A DNA stretch of 64,000 nt from Delphinapterus leucas (GCF_002288925.2 NW_022098048.1:18663664-18727663); one strand, 5' to 3'; counted from the stretch's first letter, positions 25,921 through 38,769 are shown. Numbers and translations are program-made. Notes: generated from the sequence alone by a model not told the origin.

Positions 25921-26223
25921 GAGTAGTGAGCAGCGTTCCCTGTGCTATACAGTAGGTCCTTGTTGATTGTCTATTTTATATATAGCAGTGTGTACATGTC
26001 GATCCCCAAATCCCAATCCATTCCTCCCCCCCAACCCTTCCCCCCACATCCTCCGTAACCACAAGTTTGTTTTCAAAGTCCATGAGTCTGTTTCTTTTTT
26101 ATAAATAAGTTCATTTGTATCATTTGTTTTAGATTCCACGTATAAGCGATAACTGAATCACTTTGCTGTACACCTGAAACTAACACAACATTGTTAATCA
26201 TCTATACTTCAGTATAAAATAAA
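25921..26223 (+). mobile_element. L1 3' end with target duplication
   Basis: The copy runs from 'ctgtgctatacagtaggtccttgttg' to 'cactttgctgtacacctgaaactaac...cagtataaaataaa'. Perfect 14-bp duplication AAGATCTGAGTACA at 25907-25920 and 26224-26237. No open frame of L1 remains. Confidence 0.88.
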
Positions 26224-26318
26224 AAGATCTGAGTACAAATACCACTTGTTTTGTTTTTGTTTGTATCAAGGAAGTCCATCTAAGAATAAATCAATTAGTT
26301 TTTAAAAACCTTGCAGAG

Positions 26319-26530
26319 GGCTTCCCTGGTGGCGCAGTGGTTGAGAGTCCGCCTGCTGATGCAGGGGACGTGGGTTCGTGCCCCGGTCCGGGAGGATCCC
26401 ACATGCCGCGGAGCGGCTGGGCCCGTGAGCCATGGCCGCTGAGCCTGCGCGCCCGGAGCCTGTGCTCCGCAACGGGAGAGGCCACAACAGTGAGAGGCCC
26501 GCGTACCACAAAAAAAAAAAAAAAAAAAAG
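26319..26530 (+). mobile_element. CHR-type SINE with perfect target duplication
   Basis: A near-consensus copy: 'ggcttccctggtggcgcagtgg', '...gagagtccgcctgctgatg', '...gccgcggagcggctgggcccg' and a 20-A tail. Perfect 16-bp duplication TAAAAACCTTGCAGAG at 26303-26318 and 26531-26546. Good cetacean marker. Confidence 0.93.
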
Positions 26531-26546
26531 TAAAAACCTTGCAGAG

Positions 26547-29139
26547 TACTTGGTAAGTAGTAGGTACCCATTAAATGTTCATTGAATTAAAGCATTTACT
26601 GAGCACCTCATAAGCACTGTGACAGGCACTGGTGGTCATTTAGCAGACCCTGTATGTACTCCTGGGCACCCACCGTTCCTGAGTACAGGGATGGCTTTTG
26701 CTTGGATTACAAGCATCTGAGACTGTGCTCAAGGGAGGCGCTTGGTCTGCACGTGGGGAGGCTGGAAGTGCTGGGCGGTCACTGTCCCTGCCAGCAGCCC
26801 TCCACCAATGACGTATGGGGACGGGGGCAGAAGTGCCCCAGCTTCTTTGCCTCCCGGGTGGGGCAGCTCTGAGGTGTGTCCTATGCTGCCTCACATATGT
26901 GTTGAGTTGGCCTGAGACCAGTTGCCTGCAGCACTAACCTGCTCATTAATATACATGGGCTTCCTTGCCTTCATTTTCTCATTTTCCTGCTCTCCTGCCA
27001 ACGTTTCCTGGGATAACCTACTAAATAAGCCCTTTTTGTTTGTGACTTTGTGTCATGATCACCTTCTGGAGGAACACAGCGTATGACGTAGCCCTTCTAA
27101 CAGCCATTCTTTCTGTCTTCCTGAAAATCAGAACCCTAATATTTGGGGGTGGGGCAGTAAGCCTAGCCCCAGGAGATGGATTGTTACTGGGATACACCAA
27201 ACATCACAATTTCATTTTCAGCTTTTCCAACCAATCTTGCAACCGCAAGGGTATGACCACCTTAGCCAGTGAGATATAAGCATGAAGCGGGTGGAAATCT
27301 TCTGGAGAAGCTCCTGTTCTCCTGATAAAACATTATAGATGCAACCGCCCTCTTCCTGCCTCGAAAGTATTGATAACTGTGGTACCATTTGACATTTGCT
27401 GCAACAAAGAGCTTCATGGAAAAGAATGTGCTGCCCCAGCACCCCTGCCCACCCACCACCAGAAAGAGCAATGGCCTATCCCACAAGAGGGGAAGGGAGA
27501 GCCCTATTTACGTCAACTTCATTCCATTTTCTGTTACATGCAGCCCAAAGCAGTCCTAACCAATACAAATACCTAGCATTGTGTTATGAGTTGAAAGAGA
27601 TCAACAAGGAACAACCCATGACTGTTTCACTGAGGAGTGAAAACTAAGTTATAAGATACTTAGAACCACTTTTATTAACTCTAAGATAATGGGTGTGTTG
27701 CAATAGTTTGTTCAAGCACAGGCTGAACAACTAGTTGGCACAGACTTGAGTGCTGTGAAGTGTTTGAGGCTAGAGGGGTCTTTAGATCCCTTCCAGCTGC
27801 AAGTTTCTATCATCCTTTTACTGCAGGGCAGGAACAAATCAGAGTAGTATTCCCGGAAGTGCTCAGGGAAAAAGAGAAGAAAGAAATGGGCCTTGAGTGT
27901 TGGACAGGCTGTGAAGAAAGTGAAATAAAGAACATGGCAACCAGAGCAAGGGGCTGGAAATACACGCTGCAGAAATGCTGGCCACAAGTTGGGAGTCTCA
28001 TTGTTGAAAACCCTGAACTTGGACCCTCCACTGCACGTATGTGCCTGCATATGCACACCCACACACACACACAGAAAATGACGGGGCAGCAGAGGCAGGT
28101 GTAGATGTCTTAGCCATCTCAGAGGAGCATGTTTCCACTGGGATGTCTGCTCTGACTGGATCCAGCTGATCTTGCTTTAAGCTCTCCTAGGAATCTCAAA
28201 GTCAGCTCAATTGATAATGACAAAAGTGTGAGCTTCTGTTCCACCACTTTCTGCTGATGTGACGGGGATGTCCTCAGGTGTGACATTCAGTGCCAAGTGA
28301 AAAGAGAGTGGGAGAGATGGAGGCCGGACCCCAAGGGAAGCCTGGCATTACAGCACCTGTAAATCATTAGCTATTCCTAATCAAAACCCTGTGAACAGGC
28401 AGGCTGGGCTGGGGTCACAGCGGGGACCACGGACTTGGTGGTGAGCCTGGACCCCCTGATGGTCAGTGACCTGAGGTCCAAGAATGGGAATGTGGAGAAG
28501 GGGAAATGGGGCCAGCCAGTGCCCACGGGCACTGCTGAGTCTCTCTCACCACTGCTGCCTCCCTGATGGCTTTTACCGTGCAGTAAAAATTCAGTCAGAA
28601 CCTTTTCATCAAACAGCTAAAAATTCAACCAAAAGACAGATATTCATACATAGATATAAGTAAATGTTCATTCAATATTATTCATGAACAGAAAAACATG
28701 TTCCCTATTATGTACAATTAAAACAGGAAAAGGTTACATGAGTTATAGTGTAGCCATCAAATTATGTTGTTTTTAAAACTATTTAATGATATGGGGGAAA
28801 GATTATCACATACAATTAAGCGGAAGAGCTTGTGTGAGAGGGGTGTGGTGTGTGTGTATGTTTGTGTGTATGCGCCAGTGATGCAAATTTTATAAAATTA
28901 TTTTCATACACATGCAGAAAAATGGCTAGAAGGAAATATACCACAACCCAAGTGGGGGGTTATGGGTGATTTTTATTCTTTCTATATTTCTCTCCAAGTG
29001 ATTATATAGTAATAATTTTAAATTGTCTAGTGTGATTCATACACTCATTTACATAGGCTTTTTTGTTTGTTTGCTGATGTGTGTGCGTGTGTTCTGCCTT
29101 ATTATAGAAGATATCTACAATTTAAATTCCTGCCAAAAA
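26547..29139. other. Intergenic sequence
   Basis: Mostly unique sequence with CA repeats at 28050-28075 and a TG-rich patch at about 28835-28872. Frames such as 27760-28104 lack splice, codon or homology support. Confidence 0.5.
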
Positions 29140-29155
29140 ATCCTCTTTTTAAAAA

Positions 29156-29447
29156 TTTATTTATTTATTTATTACTGATGTATAGGTGCCGCACAATACC
29201 ATACAAGTTACAGGTACACAACACGGGAATCCACAGTTCCCAAAGGTGACACTCCATCCACAGCCATTGCAAAGTATTGGTTCTATTCCCCATGCTGCAG
29301 GACACATCCCTGCAGCCCGTTCTATACCTAAGAGTTTGTACCTCCCAGTCCCCACACCCATTTGCCCCTTCTCCATTCCCTTGCCCCATTGTTAACCACT
29401 AGTCTGTTCTCTATATCTGTGAGTCTGCTTCTTTTTTGTTAAAAAAT
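29156..29447 (-). mobile_element. L1-derived 3' fragment
   Basis: The sequence 'actgatgtataggtgccgcacaatac...gtgacactccatccacagcc...ccattgttaaccactagtctgttctctatatctgtgag' is the reverse complement of an L1 3' region. It is bounded by ATCCTCTTTTTAAAAA at 29140-29155 and 29448-29463. Confidence 0.7.
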
Positions 29448-29508
29448 ATCCTCTTTTTAAAAAATATTATGCCAACACACTTATTAAAGACGTGAGGGGA
29501 CATTTTTA

Positions 29509-29634
29509 TTTTATTTTTTTAACATCTTTATTGGAGTATAGTTGCTTTACAATGTTGTGTTAATTTCTGCTGTATAACAAAGTGAATCAGTTATATGTAT
29601 ACATATATCCCCATATCCCCTCCCTCTTGCGTCA
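29509..29634 (-). mobile_element. L1 3' tail with target duplication
   Basis: A minus-strand L1 tail ('aacatctttattggagtatagttgctttacaatg...' on the plus strand) is flanked by AGGGGACATTTTTA at 29495-29508 and 29635-29648. It lies only about 60 bp from the previous L1 fragment. Confidence 0.88.
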
Positions 29635-29648
29635 AGGGGACATTTTTA

Positions 29649-31940
29649 ATCTCAGTGAGATAGAGGAACTGTTAGGAGACCACAGCTGGTCCCCTGGTCT
29701 CACCTTCAGTGATGCGATCAATAAAAGGGGCCAGGACAGTCCCCTCCGGAGTGAATGGTTAGCCATGCTGCTCAGAGCCACAGACTCGGGTCGGAAGCCC
29801 TGCCCTCCATCCTCCCCTGCCCTCCCCCTCATACTCAAGGATGAGGGGACCACACTCTGGATCCTTACCAACTGAGGACCCTCACCTGCTCTCGGGGTCA
29901 CATCTCCAGGGAGGAAAGGATGGTGCGATACTTCTGGTCACTCTCTCTCACACTTGCTCTCTCCTGATGTCCCCAGATTCCACCTTGTTTCACCAGAAAA
30001 TATTTCTGGCTGATTTTCTCAGTCTGACGTCCACTATGCTCGTGACTATGATAAAGCAGAGACGTGGAACAGACAGACATCCTGGAAGGATGCCCCTCAT
30101 TGTACAAACTGGGAGATGCTGTCTGTGGACCCTGACATATGGAGGGTGCCCAGGAACGGGGAGGAGAGAACAGGGACCCACCACGTGGTCAAGCAGAGAA
30201 GCTTCTCAGCATCAGTCAGGCCCTGGCCTCCACCCACCGACCCCCCCACCCCACCCCCAATGATGCAAACGTGCCAGGTACGTGTGGGGAGGCGTATGGA
30301 ATCACGATGGGCTTAGACCAGCCTCCCCTGTAGGAGTGTGATTCCTGTACATCTTGTTGATCTGGGAATACAATATGCTATATGTTTTACTTCTATGCCA
30401 ATGAGACCCTCATCCAATTTCAGAGCCTCTGCAAGACACCCACTCAGTCTCTCAGGGGGTGACTTGGAATAACACACACTTGGCACAAGTGGCTAAACCA
30501 TTTACATCCTCTTACCAGCAGGTTCCAGTCACGGCAACCTGATCAATCTCCTGGCCATCTACATAAATCCCCAAAATGACCCGGATAATCCGATTAGCTG
30601 CAGTGCAGCCCAGTCCCAATTTACAATAGACCATCTGGTGACAGGGTCTCCTCCAAGAGCAGCCCAGAAGGGCCATCTGCTCCAATGCTCCTTATGTCCT
30701 GGTGAAGGAGGCAAAGATGAGGCCGACCACACACCAGCAAGCCACCCTCCTGACTTTGCATGAATCAAGACATCCTGAAATGCTCTGTAATTTAGCTGCT
30801 CATGTCCTGTGGAGCCTGCTTTGCATTCTCGGTGAACACATCGTAATATTCAGAATGCAAATTAAACTTTATGGGTGCCATAACCTTGGCCATTTATTGC
30901 AGTAGATTCCGTAATTGCCTGATGCTGCTAATACTGCCAAGACTACTTTGGCATTTTTTAAAATACTTTTGCAGCTAGAGCTGCCATGTTGATTAAGCAA
31001 TCCTGGTGTTTCTTTGCACAACTTCTTAGGCTAATGTATTAGTTAATGTCCTTTTGCTACAAGCAACCAGAGTCAGTCACAGCGAGAGAGTGACAGTAAA
31101 ACTGAAGATAACATATATTAGTATACTCAAGTTCAAGTGTATTTCTCAAGTACTTGAGAACTAAGTAGAGGTAACATTCTAAGGGAAAATAGGGTTGCAC
31201 CAAAACACAAGGAGAGTCAGAAAAAAATAGGTCAGTTTAAGATCAACTGGTGACTATAAGTTATACTAGACAGTAAAGTTGTTTCTTTGAACGATTTGAA
31301 CCACAAAAGCATCTCCGGTTTGTCCCAACTTTGAAGAAAATCACGCAGCATTAGGATTATGGCCAGAGGAGAAAAGTCAGGGCTACTATTGACTTATGTG
31401 ATACCTGTGTGTGAATTAGAGAAAGTCCCCATTCCTCTGGGCAGATCAAATCAGCCCTAGTCAGGGACAAACAGCCAGTGGAGCAGGCAGCAGAGTCTCA
31501 GGAGACATAGATCTGTGTTCAGGAGCCAGAAAGCCTCCCCAAAGGCGGCTGCCAGTGCCAGGCCCCCCCCAGGTCATACACTGTGAGTGATTCCTCCTTC
31601 AACCTCTACCTCCTTGTACTGCCTATTAGTAAACATCTCACTTGGTTCCAAATACACTGTCGGCATCAAGAAAAGTAAATGACGATGAGACCAAAATCTG
31701 TCATCATCCCTGCTGCCTGATGACCCATTCCTGGAATTTCTATTAACCAATTTTTCCCCTCTGCATAGATGTTTATCACCCATTTATCATGGCAAACTGT
31801 GATCACTGGACACTTACATCCTCTTATAAAATGTGGCTTCTGCGGACAAGCTGGGACCTGGTCCTTCTACCAGGAGAGGCAGTTGCTCTGTGCCCTCTGG
31901 GCTTGAGCCCCATCCCAGGGGCTCTGCACCCCTTCACAGG
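29649..31940. other. Intergenic sequence
   Basis: Unique sequence with a C-rich patch near 30230-30260. The section 30770-30960 is AT-rich with homeodomain- and octamer-like words (ATGCAAATTAAA, GTAATTGCC). No exon is supported. Confidence 0.45.
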
Positions 31941-32089
31941 TTCATCAGAAAGCCTTATCACAACCTTTAAAAATGCACCCCACAGAGTGGTCTTGAGGAT
32001 TACATGTTCTATTATGAGCTTAGACACCTAGCACAGTGCCAGGCACATACTAAGAGTTTAATAAATGTTAGCTATTATTACTCATGTAA
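31941..32089 (+). repeat. 149-bp direct repeat, copy 1
   Basis: From TTCATCAGAAAGCC to CTCATGTAA, this segment matches 32747-32895 at 148 of 149 positions by eye (single difference A/G at about 32023). Its right half is MIR-derived ('agcacagtgccaggcacatactaagagtttaataaatg'); the left half is not recognised. Confidence 0.95.
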
Positions 32090-32746
32090 AGGAAAGTGGA
32101 GTGTCTAAGCAAATACACATTGAGCTTGGTTTTTAAACTCTGAGTAATTAAGGCCCTCAAATTACTTGCATCAATCACAAACTGTCTTTTGCTTGAAAAA
32201 TGGCTTAGATAAAGCTTTCTCAATTTCCCACCATGAATCTCCTATGCTTTTCACTCTGAAATAAACAGAAGGTGTGGCAGAGGAGCAGATGTTATCTGCA
32301 CAGCCCACATCTCCATGGTCCCCACCATCTCAGTCCATTCTGGTGTGCAGGATGGGACAGGGGCTTGGGGATACCGTCTCCAGGAGTGGCCCTCAACCAA
32401 TGACCAGTGGCAACTGGTATAGAAATCCCTCAGTCTCCTAACCCCTGGTGGGGGGCAGCAGCTCCCAGAGCTCCCAGCAAAACTGAGCTCCAGGTGCCCA
32501 TGGTGGAGACCTGCCAACAACACACTGTTAGTGCACCCTTCCATGACCACCAGAATGTGTTGTCTGGAATCACCGTCCAAATAAACCACTTGAGCCCTAA
32601 TCTTGTCTGATTCTGGGGAAAACCCCAACTCAGACAGTCAGCAACATAAATACACAAGCTAAAAAAATTGGGCTTTAAACATATTTGTCTCCAAATTTAA
32701 AAACTACTAAGACACACACCAATCGAATTCAAGAAACTCCAACTTA

Positions 32747-32895
32747 TTCATCAGAAAGCCTTATCACAACCTTTAAAAATGCACCCCACAGAGTGGTCTT
32801 GAGGATTACATGTTCTATTATGAGCTTAGGCACCTAGCACAGTGCCAGGCACATACTAAGAGTTTAATAAATGTTAGCTATTATTACTCATGTAA
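32747..32895 (+). repeat. 149-bp direct repeat, copy 2
   Basis: Second copy of the segment at 31941-32089, starting 806 bp downstream. There is no poly(A) tail and no target duplication around it, so retrotransposition is unlikely. It could be template switching or an assembly fault. Confidence 0.95.
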
Positions 32896-34247
32896 TAAGT
32901 ACATGTAATAATTCTACTTTATGTAGAATTTGTTTGGGGCTTTAGATATTTAATTGTTTCAGGAGAACTTTACTTCTTTTTAAAATCTTTGGCTCACAAA
33001 TGCTATCACACAGTGAACATTCTGTTATTTACTTCGATCTCATTTGAGACTGGAAGAGTGACTTTGACCTTGTTTAGAGACACCTTGCATCCTTGGGCTC
33101 CAAGCTTTCTCTCCCGCACCCCAAGCTCCATTTAGTGCCAACAAAACATGACTTTATATTTCAAATAAAAATATCTTTGAAAAGGCTCATTAAAGGGTTC
33201 ATAACATGTGTTGGTGTTTGAAATGAGTCTAAGGTGTATAAATGAATCAGGAACACACAGATTAAGTTTCCCTTGAAATAGAGTTTTCAAAGAGAAAATA
33301 GTTATAAGGATTTACTGCTTTGTTTTGTTTGCTGGTTGTTTCATTTTGTTAAACATTTGAAAGACTGTTGAAATTTTTCTCTTCAATAAAAATACCCCTG
33401 AATTCTCTTAAAATTGCTGTTAAGAGACAATCATTTCTATGGGCAATAAATATTTAAAGTTCTTGTTACTTAGAGAACAAATTTCTAGAGGTTCTGTCAA
33501 TCCCCCCAAAATTGTTTTAATATCCTAAAATGAAACATCTTTAAGGACTGGGCAATCTAACATGAATAGACTTCAGCATATGTTTACGTTTATGTCAAAT
33601 TTATAAAGTCATCAGCATTACAGCTCATGAAAAACAATTTGTAAGAAAGATTGAAATTCCTTTACATTTTGCAAATTCATTTGCTTGACTTCCATCAAAG
33701 CTAAAAAAATTTTTTTGGTAAATTATTATCATATCCAAATGTCTCCATGTTTTAAACACTTCATTGTAATTAAATATGCACCAAAGAAAGATTAAAAAAA
33801 ATACTTATGCCTATGCATGACTAGGCTAACATGTAAAAACGTTAAATGAGATTTAAAAAACTCATTGTTTTCATAACCTGTGCTATAGAGTAGATGCAGT
33901 TAGACCTGAGAAAAATTAATTATAAATGATACAACACATGCCTGGTCCTCAAATATTTTAAAGTAACTTGCTTTGACAAAAATGTACAATAGTGGGTTTC
34001 TGGGTAACCTATTCACTAAGAGCATTTTCTCTTAGGTATTTCTAATATATTGCCTCTTATAGTTTGAATGGTCTATTACTTTTAAGAAGAAAAACACAGA
34101 CAGTAATTACTTTTTCAATTTATAGATATATATATGTATTTTTAAAAAGTACTCTTCTTCCTTTTCACAAACAAATCCTAGTCTAGTTGTCCTTTTTTCC
34201 CTTCTGGTTACATCTCAATGGTGACCTCTCCTGTCTCTTGCCCCTAC
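32896..34247. other. Intergenic AT-rich sequence
   Basis: Low-GC unique sequence without recognisable repeats or exons; scattered TTTAAA and TAAT words only. Confidence 0.5.
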
Positions 34248-34430
34248 ACACCCCACACATACCACATACATCACACACACACACACACACACACATACAC
34301 CCCACATACATACCACATACATCACACACACACACCACATACCACACCACACATACACATACACACCAAACCACACACATAAACACACCACACACACACA
34401 TACCACACACACATACCACAAACATCACAT
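34248..34430. repeat. Compound CA-rich tandem repeat
   Basis: A mix of (CA)n with CATAC and CACCACA variants. A longer unit 'taccacatacatcacacacac' recurs twice (near 34259 and 34311). The long frames over it on both strands are repeat artefacts. Confidence 0.9.
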
Positions 34431-35920
34431 CCCCGCCAGGGATTCTTCTGTCTCTGTGTGTGTCTCTCTCTGGCTTCCTCTCTTCTCTCTTTCTCTCTTC
34501 CCTACTTCCCTATGTAAACCTCTCAAAGAAACTTACTCTTCAGAATTAAAGCACAAATAAAATAATTAATTTGCCAAGATTATGTTGATAAAAAGGAGCA
34601 AATAATAAATGATGATAGCAAGTGATAAAAGCAAGCAAATCAATCAGTTTTATAAAGAGTGAACACCAGCTGCTGCCACAGAACAATACAGGAGCTTGAT
34701 CATTTAACATGTTAAACGTGAGTTGCAGTTCTGCGTTATGCCTCTCTGAGAGGCGTTAGTTTATTCAATAATGACAAGCCTGTCTCTCCGAGGTGAGATG
34801 CAAGAGTGACAGATTCAGCTGGCTTTGAACCACAGACATCACCATCACCCTGCGATCCAGACAGGACTCACTGTCCAGAGATCCTTCCAGTCACTGTGTT
34901 TCTTTCAGCGAGAGGGAGAAGGGGTGAAATCCACGGCAGAGAATGACAGAACATTTCAGAAACAGAATTTTATTTGTTCTTTTGTTGGGAGAGCTAATTA
35001 CATGTCGATTTGTGACCTTATGTCTTGATAAACTTATATTGATTGAACAGATTACTTCTTGCTGGTTCAGAAACATTCAGACGTATTTGTGTTACTACCT
35101 ATATAATTTATTGGAGGGCACTGATGGCTTTAATGAAGTCGGAAAGTTTCGAGTAGCAGACGTAATGTAAGGCAGATTGCAATCTATGAATTTTCTAATT
35201 TTTCATTCTGGCTAAAACTATTAACCTATTTTGATTCATTAGCCATGTTTATATGTTTACATAGTGATTTATTTACATAAGCAGGTCTGTGTAAAGTAGA
35301 CCAATATCCAGTGCCCTGTACAAGTTCAGGAAACAAGGAAAGAGGGGTCCAAGCTCCCAAGAGAGAGATTTAAATGTGAAGTTGGACCCGTGAGACACTC
35401 AGGCAACTGACTAGTGAAATCTGCAACAGTAACTGCAGCCTCAGCCACGCTGGCTGCGCCCCACTTTCTACTTCGATGGCCTTTGAACTTGTGGTTCCCT
35501 CTGCCTGGGCTGGTGTTTCCCAGATGCACGCATGGCTCTCGGCCCAAATGTCTATGGAGAAAGCTTTCCTGACACCCTAAGTCAAATATACAAAATAGCA
35601 TCCTTCATCTTCGTTTTATTTTGTTCTTAGCTTCCTATCTTCATTGGCCTGGTCCATAACTTTAGTTTTATTACTATATATTTTATCCACTAGAATTTAT
35701 TCCTTTTTGTTTACTGCTTTTCTTAGCTCCTAGAAGGGTGTCTGAAGGGCATTAAAAAAATAATTGTTGAATTGACTAGAAGGTAACTGTGAAGCATTAA
35801 CATCATTTACCTTGACTAATATCATCTCAATACCATGCAAGTCACTGTGACAAATGAAAGACATGGTCCTTTTCTTCGAGATGCTTATAATCTATTTGGT
35901 GAGACAAGCCTGTCACATAT
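34431..35920. other. Intergenic unique sequence
   Basis: Non-repetitive; 34560-35200 is AT-rich with regular A/T homeodomain-like cores and no repeat signature. No gene supported. Confidence 0.45.
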
Positions 35921-36435
35921 TATTTTAGCTATCTATTACTGTGTAACAAATTACCCCAAACATCAGTAGCTTAAAACAATAAATGTTTATTATAACACAC
36001 AGTTTCTGTGGATCAGAATCTAGGAGTGGCTTGGCTGGGTGGTCCTGGCTCAGGGTGTCTCATGGGGTCACAGCCAAGACATCGGCCGGAGCTGGTCATC
36101 TGAAGGTTGCCTGTGGCTGAAGGGCCACTTCCAAGCGAGCTCAGCCACATGCTGTCAAGTTAGCGCTGGTTTTTGGTTGCAGGCTTCAGTTGCTCACCAC
36201 ATGGACCTATCCAGAAGGCTGCTTGAGTGTCCTCATGACCTGCAGCGGGATTCTTCCAGATGAGTGACCCATAAGAGAACCAAGTGAAAGCCTCAATGTC
36301 TCTTCTGACCTGCCTTGGAGGTCGCCCTCTGACATGTTTGTAACTCCCTTATGGTCATACAGGTGAGCCCTATCTGCAAAAGAGTGTGAATACCAGGAGG
36401 TGAGAATCACCTTGGAGACTGGCTATCACACACGG
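35921..36435 (-). repeat. MaLR/MLT1-like LTR remnant (family uncertain)
   Basis: The plus strand begins 'ttattttagctatctattactgtgtaacaaattacccc...gcttaaaacaataaatg' and ends near 'gagtgtgaataccaggaggtgag', the usual reverse-oriented pattern of old MaLR-type LTRs. Diverged; no retroviral frame. Confidence 0.55.
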
Positions 36436-36891
36436 AATAAATAACGAAGCATATGTGTCCATGTATAATTAAGTGCTATACTGTGAAAACATTCTAGATT
36501 CAATCTGTTTTTAGAACTTGGACTTACATAGTTGGAAAGGCTTAGTTAGACGGCAAATTTAAACCTCATCTGCACAAAGGTTCCAGATATTTTCACAACA
36601 TAAACCCCATTCATTTATTCAGTAAATATTTATTAAATAATTATTCATTAAATAAATATTTATACATAATATTTATTAAGCCACTGCTTGCTGTGCTAGG
36701 TCCAGGGTTTAGAATAAAGCTCAGATCCTGGGAAGGGGGAACTCACAGTCCAGGGTGTGTAAGGTCCAAACTTTGGAGCCATAATGGTTTTGAGTGAATT
36801 TAAATACTTTGTGCAGTGGGGCAAGGACCATCATCCAAAGCCAGTTTTTCTCTGGACACTAAAAACAGAAATTACAAATACACAAAATATC

Positions 36892-37556
36892 TGTTACCAA
36901 AAGTGGGGTCTGGCTGCTCACTGCTCAAAAGCCAATAAAGAGCCAAAGTTGGTAGAAAGGAAAATTTGCTTTATTTCAGATGCTGGCAACAAGGGTGGGG
37001 GTCGGGGGGGCAGACTCATGTCCAAAGGCCACCCCCCACACTGACAATCAGTGGGCAAGAGCTTTTATAGGCGGAGGGAGGGGACTACATGCAGAAACAG
37101 CACAGTCGGCTCTGACAGTCATCTTGAAACTGGTCATCCACCAATGGTCTGACCATCATCATCTTGATTGTTTTAAGTACAGTTAATCTTCAGTTCCAGG
37201 GTTGGTTTGCTCCCATTTCTCTGAGGCCAGTTCTTGGAATTGTGTCAGCTTATGTCATGGCTACAGTCTGGTCATCATGCAGTTAATGTCTTCCACCTGG
37301 TGGGGGTTTCAGTATCTATAAGACAGCTCGCAGGATATGGCTCAGAATATTATCTCTAGCCCATGAAGAAGAACTAAAGGTTCCTCTTTGCTCCATGATT
37401 AAACTATTATTATTTAGTCTTGTTGGACTGTTTTCCTTTGTTTCTGCAGTTTCTCACTTTTCTAATTAAACTAATTCTTTGGCTAAAGTTTTTCCACAGA
37501 CAAAAGGCAGGCTGAGGACATGGGGGTCAAGGACCGTATGGTCCTACTCTGTTTCA
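36892..37556 (-). mobile_element. Solitary retroviral-type LTR
   Basis: On the minus strand this reads as an LTR: TATA box CTATAAAAGC at 37070-37061, poly(A) signal AATAAA at 36975-36970 about 90 nt later, then a U5-like stretch ending GGTAACA at 36892. The far (U3) end is estimated from a TGAAACAG start near 37556. No gag, pol or env frame flanks it, so it looks like a solo LTR. The spacing of promoter and poly(A) signals is as expected for a gamma-like endogenous retrovirus; family name not assigned. Confidence 0.72.
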
Positions 37557-37700
37557 TATTCACATTATGTGAATGGAAAATAAAATTGTCATCATACTCT
37601 CAGTATAAGCAATTTCAATTTAATAGCAGAAAGGTGGATTTTGGAAATAATCAGCTAAGTAATCTAACATCAAAAAATTCACCAATCATGATTACAAAAT

Positions 37701-37734
37701 GTGAAGGGAAGCCACATGTGAAGGGAAGCCACAT
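37701..37734 (+). repeat. 17-bp tandem duplication
   Basis: GTGAAGGGAAGCCACAT occurs twice in direct succession with no mismatch (37701-37717 and 37718-37734), a recent replication slip. Confidence 0.95.
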
Positions 37735-38641
37735 GACCACCTTAACAAAAGGAATCAGTAGAAACTGATCTTATTCTCTAAAGCACCTCTACTTCCCCTC
37801 CCATGCCCAAATGGGAATGCAACCGATTTTTATGGGTTTTTAATTTATCAGGCCACCAAAACATGTTCAAGACCAACGACTCTCCACTAGTATTTGTCAC
37901 AACAGTGACTGACCAAAAGGACATTTAGCATCTAAATTAAGTGACCATTGATTCTTTTAACATTTTCTCTTCTCCCTATCCATTGCCTGATTTATTATTC
38001 TTATCTCACTTTCAGGCCCAAGTTTATGGCCTATGTTAATGCTAATTTTCCTCCCTCTCTAAGGAATTAGAGAACAACTACCATCTCAGTCATTTGGTCA
38101 ATGTTCTTTAATACAGAGATTAACCCAATGCACAGTTACACGTAACATAAAATTCAAGCAGAAACCAAACCCCAAACAGTTATAGGATTGAAGGATCAAA
38201 AAAATAAAATAAATTTAAGAACATGAAAAAAAAAAAAAAAAACCCCAGCATAGCAGAGAAATAGACCCTCTACACCTGTGGTGGAACCAAGGACAGACGT
38301 AAGAGCCTGACAACTGTACAGACACACTGACTTACTAATTCCTCTTCTAGGAAGGACAAAAATGTGAATGGACCCAAAGATGGAACGATAAGGATGTTCA
38401 TGGCAGAGTGATGTATATTTGTGAAAACAGAAACAAATTAAATGCTCATCAAGAGAGTGTTTCATTGTGTGGATATAATTATCTAAGTACACAAAAAAGC
38501 AATGGAAACAATCGTGTGATTGATATTACATATGTGCTTTTAAGAGTACATATTTACTTGGAAATGAGGTTGGAAGGATTTTTACAATGCAGCAATGATT
38601 TATCTGTAGTTGGTAGGATTGTAGGTGATTTGCATTTTCTT

Positions 38642-38754
38642 TTTCCTTTTTTTTTTGGCCATGCTCCTCAGCTTGCAGGATCTTAGTTTCCCGCCCAGGA
38701 GCCCTCGGCAGTGGAAGTGCGGAGCCCTAACCACTGGACAGCCAGAGAAATTCC
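38642..38754 (-). mobile_element. 5'-truncated CHR-1-like SINE
   Basis: A minus-strand copy reading 'ggccatgctcctcagcttgcaggatcttagtttcc...ccctaaccactgg' on the plus strand. Perfect 15-bp duplication GATTTGCATTTTCTT at 38627-38641 and 38755-38769. Confidence 0.85.
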
Positions 38755-38769
38755 GATTTGCATTTTCTT

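Noticed and set aside
34183..34549. Histidine/threonine- and cysteine/valine-rich frames
   Set aside because: Translations of the CA-rich tandem repeat on both strands.
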